Source of the DNA: an archaeon
GTDB taxonomy: Archaea; Thermoproteota; Nitrososphaeria; Conexivisphaerales; UBA164
Direction: 5' to 3'
Assembly: GCA_021798095.1 (NCBI GenBank)
Contig: JAJZYL010000003.1
Span: 1-23,456, forward strand
Length of the DNA: 23,456 nucleotides
The notes under the pieces were generated by a model. That model did not search any database. It had not been told where the DNA came from and saw only the letters and a program-made list of their open reading frames with translations. Position numbers and translations under genes: made by a program. This document shows, piece by piece, positions 14,482 through 22,694 of this stretch (within the stretch, counting starts at the first letter, position 1; each line of letters opens with the position of its first letter).

Positions 14482-15453
14482 ATGCTGGAGAAGGCGCGTC
14501 TGGTAAGCGGCTTCCTGAAATACAAGTATCTCAAGAGAGGGCCTTTCTATGCTTCATATAATGTAACTTTCAGGTGCAATTCAAGATGTACGTACTGTGA
14601 CTATTGGAAGAGCGAGCCCCCAGAATTGGGAACCGCAGACGCCTTGAAAATAGTGGATCGCATAGCCGAATCTGGAGCCCCAATGATGGACTTCAGTGGA
14701 GGAGAGCCGCTATTAAGGAATGATATGGTCGAACTTGCAAAAAGGGCCAAGGAGGATGGCATGTTGGCCACGATGAACACCAGCGGCCTGATCAGGAAGG
14801 AGGCTGTGATCAAAGAGCTATCCAGATATCTGGACACAGTCACCATATCCTTGGACGGGCTGCCTGATGTACACGATGAACAGAGGGGGATAAAGGGGGC
14901 ATTCGTGAGGTCAGTTGGCACAATGAAGCTGTATAAGGCAGCAGGGCTCCGGGTAGGTATAAACTTGGTGATAACCAGGAGGAACGCCGATACCCTTCAG
15001 GAATTCTTCGACTATATCGCTGATTCTGTGGATTTCATAACAGTACAGCCTGTGAACCCATCCGTGAAGTTCAAGTTCAGCGACGAAGCTATGAGGGCCC
15101 TGATATCGATGAAGGATAAGGGGAAGCTTCCGCTGGATTACAAGTATATAATGGGGATTCGAGATTACTTCGATGGGAATTTTACCAAGGTGTGCGAGGC
15201 AACCAAACTTTACTTCGCAGTGGACCCGATGGGACAGTTGACTGCATGCCCGCCCCGGCATGACATCAAGCTAGGCAGCCTGTTGGAGAAGGGCTTCTGG
15301 GAGCTCCTTGATGAGCATGGAGCCGAAGCAATGAAGGAAATCGATAGATGCAGTGGTTGCTACTTGGCGTGTACCGTCGGCTGGTCCTATCAAATGGATT
15401 CTCCTTTAATAACGAGCGCTTATAACGGCGCAAGAACTTACCTTTCGCATTGA
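14482..15453 (+). CDS. Radical SAM protein with C-terminal SPASM/twitch-like cysteines
   Basis: A 323-residue enzyme. The SAM-cleaving [4Fe-4S] motif CX3CX2C is at Cys32, Cys36 and Cys39 (CNSRCTYCDYW), followed by SGGEPLL and a TISLDG strand typical of the partial TIM barrel. Five further cysteines (238, 256, 290, 293, 297; in VCEAT, ACPPRH and CSGCYLAC) suggest an auxiliary cluster of SPASM or twitch type. Relatives in COG0535 modify peptides, heme precursors or lipids; the N-terminal FLKYKYLKRGPFYASYNVT also recalls HpnH-like proteins. The substrate is unknown, and no precursor-peptide gene is seen beside it. It stands alone, convergent with the ClC gene 24 bases away. Confidence 0.8.
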   Translation: MLEKARLVSGFLKYKYLKRGPFYASYNVTFRCNSRCTYCDYWKSEPPELGTADALKIVDRIAESGAPMMDFSGGEPLLRNDMVELAKRAKEDGMLATMNTSGLIRKEAVIKELSRYLDTVTISLDGLPDVHDEQRGIKGAFVRSVGTMKLYKAAGLRVGINLVITRRNADTLQEFFDYIADSVDFITVQPVNPSVKFKFSDEAMRALISMKDKGKLPLDYKYIMGIRDYFDGNFTKVCEATKLYFAVDPMGQLTACPPRHDIKLGSLLEKGFWELLDEHGAEAMKEIDRCSGCYLACTVGWSYQMDSPLITSAYNGARTYLSH

Positions 15454-15477
15454 TGTGAAAGGCGCGCGGGAATCAGC

Positions 15478-17151
15478 TTAGGATGCCACTACGTTCATTA
15501 GCATCCTGATCAGATCTATATTGGCGACTATGCCCACGAGCTGTCCTGTTGAATTTATAACAAAGATATGATCCTCATTTTTCTCGGTCATAGTTTGTAT
15601 TACCTCCTCGAGTGCGGCATCCTCTGTGAAGATCAGCCCTTTCTTGATAGCCAGGGTATATAGCGGTCTATCGTAGGCAGAAGTGGGCAGGGCCGACAGG
15701 TCCTCTAAAGTAGTATAGCCAAAGAAAAGCCCACCTTCGGCGATCAACGGAATTACCCTTATAGATTTCTCCTCCAGGAGCTTTCGTGTATCCCTAACTG
15801 AACTGCCGCTTTCAACAGCCAGCGGATTACGCGTCATAACATCTTTCACCCTCCTGTTGAGCATAATATGCGGGTCCATTGAGATAGCCCTTCTATAGAA
15901 CCTTTCCAGGGCCAGACCTTCGTGTTCCCTCTTCGAAGTGCCTTGCACGGGATAAATCGAAAAGTTGTTGGAAACAAAGTAGGCTATTATGGAGGCAAGC
16001 AGCACCGGTATGATAGCATTTGAACCAACTATCTCTGCAACGAATGCTATCGGCGCAAGAACCACTTTATTCACTCCAGAGGCCGCCGCTCCCATTCCTA
16101 GGAGTGCAAAAAAAGGTACATAGATTGGCGAGAAGAGAAGGCCAAAGGCGGCCCCAATGAGCATCCCCATTTCTATGGCCGGCAAAAAGGTCCCACCGGT
16201 GCCACCGAAGTTAAGCGTAGTAATGACCGCGAATGACTTAAACAGGAGGATAATTATTATGGAAGTTAATGCCAGACCGCCTGCAATTGTAATGGAGATC
16301 AGGTTCAAGCCTGGCCCTATGGAGAGCGGTTCTAAGTAACCTAACGTGCCAAGGATAAGGCCACCAATCAACACCAACAGAGGAAGGCTGGCTTTCGAAA
16401 CCAAAAGGGTCGAGAGCCTGCCAAACAGCTGATAAAGCTTGACAAAGGCTATGCTAAGCCCACCGACAATAAAGCCAAACAGGATGGTCAGGAGGATGAG
16501 CCCAACGTTTAATTGCGGAAGAGTAAAGGCTACGTTGATTATGGATGGTGTATTCAGAAAGAATGAAACTAGGTACGCGGCGGCTGAGGCTATCGCTGCT
16601 GCAATGAATGGCTCCTTTTCAAGGTCCCGCTTATAGGGTAGCTCGAGAGCCAGAAGGAAGCCGCTCAGAGGCGTCTTGAATACAGCCGAAAACCCCGCTG
16701 CTAAACCGGTCAGCAGCATGACCTGATATGTCATATTTATGGCGAACTTCCTCTTGAACCAGGAGCTTATGCCGGCACCCATCAGCACTGATGCCCCTTC
16801 CGGGCCAACCGGTGCCCCGAACATAAAAGCGCCTAAGGAAGCGAGCGAATAAACAAGGGCATCCCTCAATCTTAGCTTTTCAGGAGATAAATGGTAATAC
16901 TCGAGAAACGTCTCAAACGAATCTTCCGCCTTTTTCCTAAGAAATAGCCTTACCAGCAGGCTCGAAATCAGAAGCGCCATGAGCGCAAATATCAGGAAAA
17001 GCTGTGGTTCCCTCGTCAGCAGGGGATAGAACCCATTCCATACGGCCAGTGATACCCTGTAGGCTATCGATACGGCGCCCCCGATTATAGCGCCGATGAT
17101 TAGGGTGAATATAATGGGTTTTATCGACCCTGGATTTAGAACCCACTTCAA
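15478..17151 (-). CDS. ClC-family chloride channel/transporter with CBS domain pair
   Basis: A 557-residue protein. Residues about 12-425 are a ClC membrane domain with many hydrophobic helices. GPEGASVLMG (116-125) aligns with the GREGP selectivity segment and keeps the gating glutamate (Glu118). GGTGGTFLPAIEMG corresponds to the GxFxP motif. Residues about 435-555 are two CBS domains (VKDVMTRNPLAV... and ...DHIFVINSTGQLVGIVA), which bind adenine nucleotides and regulate gating. In an acidophile it may exchange Cl- for H+ (inference). The start is TTG at 17151, with a TTTAAAA box about 32 bp upstream. Confidence 0.9.
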   Translation of the reverse strand: MKWVLNPGSIKPIIFTLIIGAIIGGAVSIAYRVSLAVWNGFYPLLTREPQLFLIFALMALLISSLLVRLFLRKKAEDSFETFLEYYHLSPEKLRLRDALVYSLASLGAFMFGAPVGPEGASVLMGAGISSWFKRKFAINMTYQVMLLTGLAAGFSAVFKTPLSGFLLALELPYKRDLEKEPFIAAAIASAAAYLVSFFLNTPSIINVAFTLPQLNVGLILLTILFGFIVGGLSIAFVKLYQLFGRLSTLLVSKASLPLLVLIGGLILGTLGYLEPLSIGPGLNLISITIAGGLALTSIIIILLFKSFAVITTLNFGGTGGTFLPAIEMGMLIGAAFGLLFSPIYVPFFALLGMGAAASGVNKVVLAPIAFVAEIVGSNAIIPVLLASIIAYFVSNNFSIYPVQGTSKREHEGLALERFYRRAISMDPHIMLNRRVKDVMTRNPLAVESGSSVRDTRKLLEEKSIRVIPLIAEGGLFFGYTTLEDLSALPTSAYDRPLYTLAIKKGLIFTEDAALEEVIQTMTEKNEDHIFVINSTGQLVGIVANIDLIRMLMNVVAS

Positions 17152-17162
17152 TCTGCGCTGTT

Positions 17163-17188
17163 AACTTTATTAGTGCCGCTTTTAAAGC
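17163..17188. promoter_or_regulatory. Compact divergent promoter region, ClC and MFS genes
   Basis: Only 50 bp separate two TTG starts. GCTTTTAAAGC (17178-17188) is nearly symmetric and lies about 32 bp from the ClC start. It is only about 18 bp from the MFS start, so that gene more likely uses the weaker AACTTTATTAG (17163-17173), 34 bp away. The two promoters would overlap and probably compete. Confidence 0.4.
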
Positions 17189-17201
17189 TATTCTTGGTGC
17201 C

Positions 17202-18485
17202 TTGGCAAGAGAACTACCGAGATGGTTCTACTTTCTTATACCTTTCTATGCTATTCAAGAGATAATATACACTTTCACCCCAATATACATATTGCACCTC
17301 GGGGGTAATGTAGTAGATGTTGGCATCGCCGTGGCGTTATACAGCATCGCATATATGCCCGCCTCAATCATTGGGGGCAAACTTGCAGATACGTTAGGAA
17401 AGAGAAGGTCCCTAGCGCTACTCGGGCTAACTTTCCAAGCCGTTAGCCTAGTTGGCATGTCATTGCTAAGGTCCATTTATTCCATCGAAGGATTCTTTAC
17501 GTTATATTCATTCGGCTATTCTATTACAATACCGATTGTCGGACTATTAGTGATGGAGACGTTGCCAAAGGAGAAGTGGGGCGAAGGCAACTCGATTTCA
17601 TTTAGATTTATGATCATCGGCTATATACTGGGGCTTGGGCCCGCCATAGCTTTCCTTCTCTATCTTCCATTCTACGATTTCTTCATCATACCCTTCCTTT
17701 TCCTGATAGTGGGTTTCCTTTTCGCAGTCAGGCTTATAAAGGAACCAATGGTTACCTTCGAAAGGCGTACCCAGATTTCCAATTTTAGCGGTTTTATAGA
17801 GCGGCTTTCAAAATATCCAGTGCTCTTTTTGCGCCTTCCAAAGCTACTGGACTTTAAGGCCATATACAGGTCCAGTAAAAATAGCATGACGAGAGACCTG
17901 CCCATCATCATGCTGAGCGCAGGTCTGTTCTTCTTTGCATCGAACCTCCTTTTCACTTCTTATACTCCATTTCTTTATTCGAACAATATATCGTTCGGCC
18001 TGATAATGCTCTCAAGCCTCTATTTGACCATCATCAACTATATAGGCACAGTTAGGCCAATTAAGGCCCCAGCAGAAAAGGGCGATGTAAAATTCATTGT
18101 CAACATGATCATGGTCAGGGCGCTCGGAGCCCTTTCCGCGGCCTTGCTCGCTGCCTACATATTTGGATTTAATACGCTGCTGTATACGTTTGTCATTTAC
18201 AGCGTGCTCGGCATGGCTTACACGCCCATATTTATAGGGATGAACTCCCTCCTCTATTATAGGCTGCCAAGCGGGGGCAGGGGTGGCATGTTGGGCGTTT
18301 ACAGCGCCATCAGCAGCCTGAGCCTCTTCTTCGGATCATATTTATCGGGCTTGATCTCATTCTATTTGGGCTATTTCATGACATACTTCCTAGCCGCAAT
18401 ATTCTTTTTTATCGCCGCCATATCGATCGAATGGCATTTCAAGTCTCATACGCCCGATGATAAGGAAATATCCCTATCCATTTAA
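17202..18485 (+). CDS. Major facilitator superfamily transporter
   Basis: A 427-residue protein with about 12 transmembrane helices. The N-half contains the cytoplasmic loop 2-3 signature GGKLADTLGKRRSLALLG (about 53-70), the standard MFS motif A. A charged central loop (about 180-230) separates the halves. The C-terminus is cytoplasmic and acidic. The substrate is not evident; a drug/metabolite efflux type is plausible. The start is TTG at 17202 (MARELPRWFYF), the only in-frame option before helix 1. It ends at a stem-loop, convergent with the PRPP-synthetase-like gene. Confidence 0.8.
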   Translation: MARELPRWFYFLIPFYAIQEIIYTFTPIYILHLGGNVVDVGIAVALYSIAYMPASIIGGKLADTLGKRRSLALLGLTFQAVSLVGMSLLRSIYSIEGFFTLYSFGYSITIPIVGLLVMETLPKEKWGEGNSISFRFMIIGYILGLGPAIAFLLYLPFYDFFIIPFLFLIVGFLFAVRLIKEPMVTFERRTQISNFSGFIERLSKYPVLFLRLPKLLDFKAIYRSSKNSMTRDLPIIMLSAGLFFFASNLLFTSYTPFLYSNNISFGLIMLSSLYLTIINYIGTVRPIKAPAEKGDVKFIVNMIMVRALGALSAALLAAYIFGFNTLLYTFVIYSVLGMAYTPIFIGMNSLLYYRLPSGGRGGMLGVYSAISSLSLFFGSYLSGLISFYLGYFMTYFLAAIFFFIAAISIEWHFKSHTPDDKEISLSI

Positions 18486-18496
18486 GGCGACGGTGT

Positions 18497-18518
18497 TCCC
18501 AGTCGTTCTATACTGGGA
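18497..18518. terminator. 7-bp stem-loop between convergent genes
   Basis: TCCCAGT (18497-18503) and ACTGGGA (18512-18518) are perfect complements around an eight-base loop. It lies 12 bp after the MFS stop and 16 bp before the stop of the opposite gene. A second small inverted repeat, TTGAT/ATCAA, follows at 18524-18537. It may terminate or protect mRNA ends; no oligo-T follows. Confidence 0.35.
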
Positions 18519-18533
18519 CCATGTTGATTGACA

Positions 18534-19304
18534 TCAATATAAAGTCTTTATATAATCAATGAGTTGGCCGGCTAGGTCGAGCTTCCTGACATCCCACGCT
18601 ATCGTGTTTGTTGATATCACCTCACCAAAGCTCTTTAACTCAGATGGATCGTCGAGAAAATAGGTGGCATAAAAGCGCACATTGTTAGCCTTCTTGAGAT
18701 ACACGGAAGCTACCGGCTTCAGCTCACTTGAACGGTTTACAAGGTTATCAATAATGAGCACATTGCCGTCTTCAACTCCAACCTGATGTTCGATGACCTC
18801 AACTGCTACGTTTAGGTCCGGGTTGAAGGTTATAACCTTGGCCCTATAATTGTCATTTTTTAATCGTTCTATCAAAAGTGGAAATGTTGAAAGGCTAACC
18901 GATTCAGCTGCGGTTATCCCCAACCTCCTTATAGGCGTCAGGTCCACAAACACTAATCTCTGTACCTTAAACTGATTTATTAAATCCATGTATTGAGTAA
19001 ATCCTGCCTCTGAGTCGGGTAGACCTCCCTTCTGATAGGCCATCGGGAGAAGGATAAGCACGCTTGTAGAATTAAGCCTCGAAAGTGTAAGGCATAACTT
19101 GAACATATCCCTGTCATATGGAGGGACAATACTCCATATGACGATGGGCCTGTTTCCAGATGAGCCGCCTATATTGCTAGTTAGCCCTAAGTCCGAACTG
19201 AACTTGACAGCGTTAGACTCCAGCTTAAGAGAAGCCGATATGCTATTAGATATTTCTTCAATTTTCTCATCATAATAGATAACGAATTCGCCGGAGCTCC
19301 CCAT
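18534..19304 (-). CDS. PRPP synthetase-like protein lacking active-site motifs
   Basis: About 256 residues with the two-domain plan of ribose-phosphate pyrophosphokinase. PIVIWSIVPPYDRDMFKLCL resembles the NDNLMELL strand-helix, and VLILLPMAYQKGG sits where YxRQDR belongs. LVFVDLTP matches the VDLH strand, VLIIDNLVNRSSE the VDDMIDTGGT PRPP loop, and EVISTNTIAW the EVIVTNTI strand. The ATP motif, the VDLH histidine and the PRPP-loop acidic/TGGT residues are all lost, so catalysis is unlikely. It may be a regulatory partner, like mammalian PRPP-synthetase-associated proteins, or have a new role. ATG at 19304 is preferred over 19313 because the TATA-like GATTTAAGG is 30 bp before it. Confidence 0.68.
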   Translation of the reverse strand: MGSSGEFVIYYDEKIEEISNSISASLKLESNAVKFSSDLGLTSNIGGSSGNRPIVIWSIVPPYDRDMFKLCLTLSRLNSTSVLILLPMAYQKGGLPDSEAGFTQYMDLINQFKVQRLVFVDLTPIRRLGITAAESVSLSTFPLLIERLKNDNYRAKVITFNPDLNVAVEVIEHQVGVEDGNVLIIDNLVNRSSELKPVASVYLKKANNVRFYATYFLDDPSELKSFGEVISTNTIAWDVRKLDLAGQLIDYIKTLY

Positions 19305-19508
19305 GATGCCCATCGGTATTAACTCATACCTTAAATCGTTTTCGTAGAGCCTTAACCCTTACAAATTAGAATACCAGGTTTGGTTAGGAACTCACCCCGA
19401 TCATCTACAACTTTGAAGAACTGACCTTAGTTACGAAGAATCCGATATTAAACTACAATGATCATTACATTTACTTACTCTTATCCAAGCTAGTAGAAAA
19501 GATGGGAT

Positions 19509-19519
19509 AAAAGAAAAAA
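19509..19519 (-). terminator. Oligo-T terminator after the deaminase gene
   Basis: The minus strand reads TTTTTTCTTTT 12-22 bases after the deaminase stop codon, which fits archaeal U-tract termination. It separates this gene from the PRPP-synthetase-like gene downstream. Confidence 0.5.
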
Positions 19520-19530
19520 CTGAAAATGGA

Positions 19531-20559
19531 TCAGCTATTCTCGATTAGGATTTTATCCACCATCTTGATATGCGTTCCTTTTTCGGCATTAGGTAGGAAC
19601 GAGGCTTCAATAGAATTCTTAGCCAGCTTAACTACTTCATCCTTCCTCAGCTGCAGGCCATCTATAACAGCGGCGTAATTTTCAGCAAGATAGCCCTTAA
19701 AGTAGGCCGGATCGTCTGAATTGATCGTCGCAACTATTCCCAAATCAAGCATCTTCCTTATTGGGACGTCCTCTATTCTTTTAAAATAGTTTACACCAAC
19801 CGACGAAATTGGACAGGCGGTGACTGGGATCCTTTCCTTTGCCACCCTTTCTACAAGCTTTGGATCCTCAAACATATGATATCCGTGGTCTATCCTTGAA
19901 ATCTTAAGAAGGTCTAATGCTTCCCATATATATTCTGCAGGTGCCTCCTCACCAGCGTGCGCTACGGCAAGAAACCCCGAGTTTCTAGCATCTTCAAATA
20001 CCGTTGTAAACTTGTGAGGAGGGTTACCAAGCTCCTTCGAATCCATACCAACCGCCTTGATCCAAGGTTTATACTTCTTGGCCTCCTGAAGTACATCCAT
20101 GGCGGATTCGGCGCTCTGGTCTCGTAGAAAGCACATGATCAGGTAGGAGGAGATCCCGTACCTGCCTTTTGCATCCTCTAGGGCCCTATGAATCCCGCTA
20201 ACCACAGTCTTGAATGAAACGCCTCGAGATAGGTGTGCCTGGGGATCAAAAAAAATTTCGGCGTGAACCAGCCCTTGCAAAGCAACCCTTCTGATATACG
20301 CCATGGTCAGATCGTAGAAATCTGTTTCTGTAACCAGAGATTTCATTGCGTTATAGTATATGTTCAGGAAATCTTGAAGGTCACTAAAATTATATGCCCT
20401 TCTCGCTTCTTCTGTTGACTTATAGGGTAGCTTGACGCGGTTCTTCTGAGCCAGCTCGAACATAAGCTCAGGTTCAAGCGTCCCTTCTATATGCAGATGC
20501 AACTCAGCCTTGGGTAGAAGCCTCGCAAGCTCCTTTAAATCGGTGGATTTTGGACCCAT
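19531..20559 (-). CDS. Adenosine/adenine deaminase family protein
   Basis: About 342 residues of the zinc-dependent adenosine deaminase family, which releases ammonia from adenosine or adenine. The metal site starts with ELHLHIEG (His21, His23 from the chosen start). VAHAGEE holds the next zinc His and catalytic Glu; RIDHGYH and TINSDDPAYF (the last zinc Asp) follow. CPISSVGVNYFKRIEDVPIRKML fits the adenine-deaminase (Aah1-like) branch as well as adenosine deaminase, so specificity is open. ATG at 20559 is chosen because ATG at 20568 is only about 18 bp from the TATA element. It is divergent from ade. Confidence 0.88.
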   Translation of the reverse strand: MGPKSTDLKELARLLPKAELHLHIEGTLEPELMFELAQKNRVKLPYKSTEEARRAYNFSDLQDFLNIYYNAMKSLVTETDFYDLTMAYIRRVALQGLVHAEIFFDPQAHLSRGVSFKTVVSGIHRALEDAKGRYGISSYLIMCFLRDQSAESAMDVLQEAKKYKPWIKAVGMDSKELGNPPHKFTTVFEDARNSGFLAVAHAGEEAPAEYIWEALDLLKISRIDHGYHMFEDPKLVERVAKERIPVTACPISSVGVNYFKRIEDVPIRKMLDLGIVATINSDDPAYFKGYLAENYAAVIDGLQLRKDEVVKLAKNSIEASFLPNAEKGTHIKMVDKILIENS

Positions 20560-20571
20560 GATTCTCATGCA

Positions 20572-20601
20572 CCGGCGCCATATATAAATATACGGCGCTG
20601 G
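20572..20601. promoter_or_regulatory. 30-bp imperfect palindrome over the deaminase TATA box
   Basis: Arms 20572-20585 and 20588-20601 match at 12 of 14 positions around two bases. Each arm carries a GCGCC(A/G)TATAT half-site. The AT-rich middle is also the TATA box of the minus-strand deaminase gene, so a bound regulator would block initiation. The half-sites recur at 20652-20678 in front of ade. Confidence 0.6.
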
Positions 20602-20626
20602 AGTTGGTAACCCTTTCTCATGATTT

Positions 20627-20637
20627 CATATATATTA
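20627..20637 (+). promoter_or_regulatory. Candidate TATA box of ade
   Basis: CATATATATTA would start transcription near 20657, inside the second GCGCC repeat, giving a leader of about 55 bases. A weaker AATTATC (20682-20688) would instead give a leaderless start at 20713. The sequence alone does not decide. Confidence 0.4.
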
Positions 20638-20651
20638 GCTATGGGTGAACA

Positions 20652-20678
20652 GCGCCAAACCCAGTAAATGTACGGCGC
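20652..20678. promoter_or_regulatory. Second GCGCC inverted repeat, in front of ade
   Basis: GCGCCAAA (20652-20659) and TACGGCGC (20671-20678) are inverted half-sites spanning 27 bp. TACGGCGC is identical to 20591-20598 of the first element, where the span is 24 bp. A shared regulator of both deaminase genes is inferred. Confidence 0.5.
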
Positions 20679-20712
20679 AACAATTATCTAGCAGATCGGT
20701 GTTCTGCTTTGC

Positions 20713-22473
20713 ATGGAACTTGAGGATCTGATTGATGCGGCGCTGGGAAATAAGAAGGCCAATATAATAATAAAGAACGGCAAATTGATCAACGTCTTCA
20801 CAAAAGAGGTCTACAAGTCGGACATTTCGATTTACGGGGATAGGGTAGTTTCTACAGGGGACTCATCAAAATATAAGGGTCCGAATACAAGGGAAATCAA
20901 CGGTGAAGGCCTATTTCTCTCCCCAGGATTCATAGATGGCCATCTGCATTTTGAAGTGAGCAAGCTATCCTTCACCATGCTATCTAAACTTCTGGTACCT
21001 CATGGCACAACATCAATAGTTAGTGGAGTAGATGAAACATACAGCGTATTAGGCGAGGACGGGGTTTACAGTACCATAAGGGAATCTGCTGTATCGCCTC
21101 TTAGGCTGTTCTTTGCCATACCCTCCAAGTTACCCTACACAATTCCTTCGTCAACCCTTAATCATACCGTTAACTACGATGTAGTAAGGAGACAGCTACC
21201 CATGGAACACACATATGGCCTATGGGAGACCATTACGGAATTCATAACAAATAAGGACGCGGACCAGTTAAAGGCGCTCTCAATGGCTAAAAGGTTGCAT
21301 AAACACGCGTTCGGTTGTCTTCCGCTGGCCAGAAACAATATCCTTAATGCTGTGACCGCAGCTGGCGTTCGCTTGGACCATGAGAGTTACAGCCCTGATG
21401 AGATGAGAGAAAAGGTAAGAAATGGGCTATACGTGATGATAAGGGAGTCCACTGTAACGCACTTTCTGGATAAGAACATTAAGATAATAACGGAGTACGG
21501 GATTCCGTCAAGCAGGGTCGGATTCTGCACAGATGATGTAATGAGTTATGATGTGCTTAGAAGGGGGCATCTGGATAACGTCATAAGGATGGCCATCAAG
21601 GCCGGAGTGCCTCCGATAGAGGCATATCAGATGGCTACTATCAATACGGCGGCAATGTACATGGTAGACGATGAAATCGGGCTCATAGCGCCTGGAAGGT
21701 ACGCAGACATAGTGCTGCTAAACGATATGGAAAAGGTGGCCATCAAGGCAGTGATATCTCACGGTTCGCTTGTCACATGGGATGGAAGATTCCTAACTGA
21801 GGTTGTCCCCCCTAGAAGGGATGCGTGGATGCTTAATACATTCAATGTCAAGGGGATGATCGAACCTTCTTTTATCAAAGTTCCAGCGCCGACTGAACGG
21901 CAGGCTATGGCTTTGGCAATAAAGGTCAGTGACGAAAATCCGTTCAAGAGGCCTGGTGTAAGGCTATTGACAAAGGTTTCTGATGGCGAGGCTATGGCAG
22001 ACCCTGCACAGGACCTGCTATATGTAACCATAGTAGAGAGACACAAGGGCACTGGCCTAGTTGCCTCGGCGTTTGTCACGGGGTTCGGGTTAAAGGAAGG
22101 GGCCATGGCCTCTTCAACAGCTCCCGATGACAACAACATAGTGGCTGTTGGAACTAACAAGGCCGATATTGCACTTGCAGTGAATAGTCTGATAGACATG
22201 AAGGGGGGACAGGTTGTAACGCGTGAAGGGTCGATAGAGATGACATTACCTCTTCCAATAGGCGGTATAATAGCAGATATGGAGCCCGCGGAAATGGCAA
22301 AGCAAGAGTTAGCCGCAGATGAACTATTACGGCGAATGGGATCAGGCCTCACATCGCCTATGAGCACCATGATCTTTCTGCCGGTGACCGCCATACCCGA
22401 CTACGCTATGACGGACAAGGGGCTCGTAGATTGTGTGGGACTTAAAATAGTGCCTCCTGTAGAGAAGGCCTAG
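20713..22473 (+). CDS. ade: Adenine deaminase
   Basis: A 586-residue amidohydrolase that turns adenine into hypoxanthine and ammonia in purine salvage, of normal family length. An N-terminal beta domain (NIIIKNGKLINVFTKEVY) leads to the metal motif PGFIDGHLHFE (His77, His79). LDHES, YVMIREST and FCTDDV follow, and the amidohydrolase barrel ends at APGRYADIVLL. The C-terminal domain ends with SPMSTMIFLPVTAIPDY, which is typical of Ade. HLHFEVS replaces the more common HxHIESS. ATG is at 20713. It is divergent from the other deaminase, with paired GCGCC repeats between them. Confidence 0.93.
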   Translation: MELEDLIDAALGNKKANIIIKNGKLINVFTKEVYKSDISIYGDRVVSTGDSSKYKGPNTREINGEGLFLSPGFIDGHLHFEVSKLSFTMLSKLLVPHGTTSIVSGVDETYSVLGEDGVYSTIRESAVSPLRLFFAIPSKLPYTIPSSTLNHTVNYDVVRRQLPMEHTYGLWETITEFITNKDADQLKALSMAKRLHKHAFGCLPLARNNILNAVTAAGVRLDHESYSPDEMREKVRNGLYVMIRESTVTHFLDKNIKIITEYGIPSSRVGFCTDDVMSYDVLRRGHLDNVIRMAIKAGVPPIEAYQMATINTAAMYMVDDEIGLIAPGRYADIVLLNDMEKVAIKAVISHGSLVTWDGRFLTEVVPPRRDAWMLNTFNVKGMIEPSFIKVPAPTERQAMALAIKVSDENPFKRPGVRLLTKVSDGEAMADPAQDLLYVTIVERHKGTGLVASAFVTGFGLKEGAMASSTAPDDNNIVAVGTNKADIALAVNSLIDMKGGQVVTREGSIEMTLPLPIGGIIADMEPAEMAKQELAADELLRRMGSGLTSPMSTMIFLPVTAIPDYAMTDKGLVDCVGLKIVPPVEKA

Positions 22474-22694
22474 CTCACAAGCAATTTATTTTATATTGCC
22501 TTGATTATCTAGTATAAATTCTATAAACACATTTGAGACTATGTCTGTGAATTCTTGTATTTAAAATAAAATAATTAGTACATGTTTGCAAACCCAACAT
22601 CAGTATTGACGATTTTTGAGTTATTTTTACTACAATATACGTTCACCACGGTTTATTAAAATCAGTTAATTAAAAAATAGATAGAAGGTTGACA
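22474..22694. other. AT-rich convergent intergenic region
   Basis: The region between ade and the last gene is AT-rich. It holds a 25-codon frame from ATG at 22582 that I do not regard as a gene, and an oligo-T tract serving the minus strand. Confidence 0.35.
22672..22677 (-). terminator. Oligo-T tract after the last membrane-protein gene
   Basis: The minus strand has TTTTTT about 18-23 bases after the stop at 22695, a simple archaeal-type terminator. Confidence 0.4.

Noticed and set aside
21759..22394. 211-codon minus-strand frame inside ade
   Set aside because: It is antisense to a conserved part of adenine deaminase, a codon-bias shadow.
22582..22659. 25-codon plus-strand frame after ade
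   Set aside because: Too short, no suitable promoter spacing, no recognised similarity.
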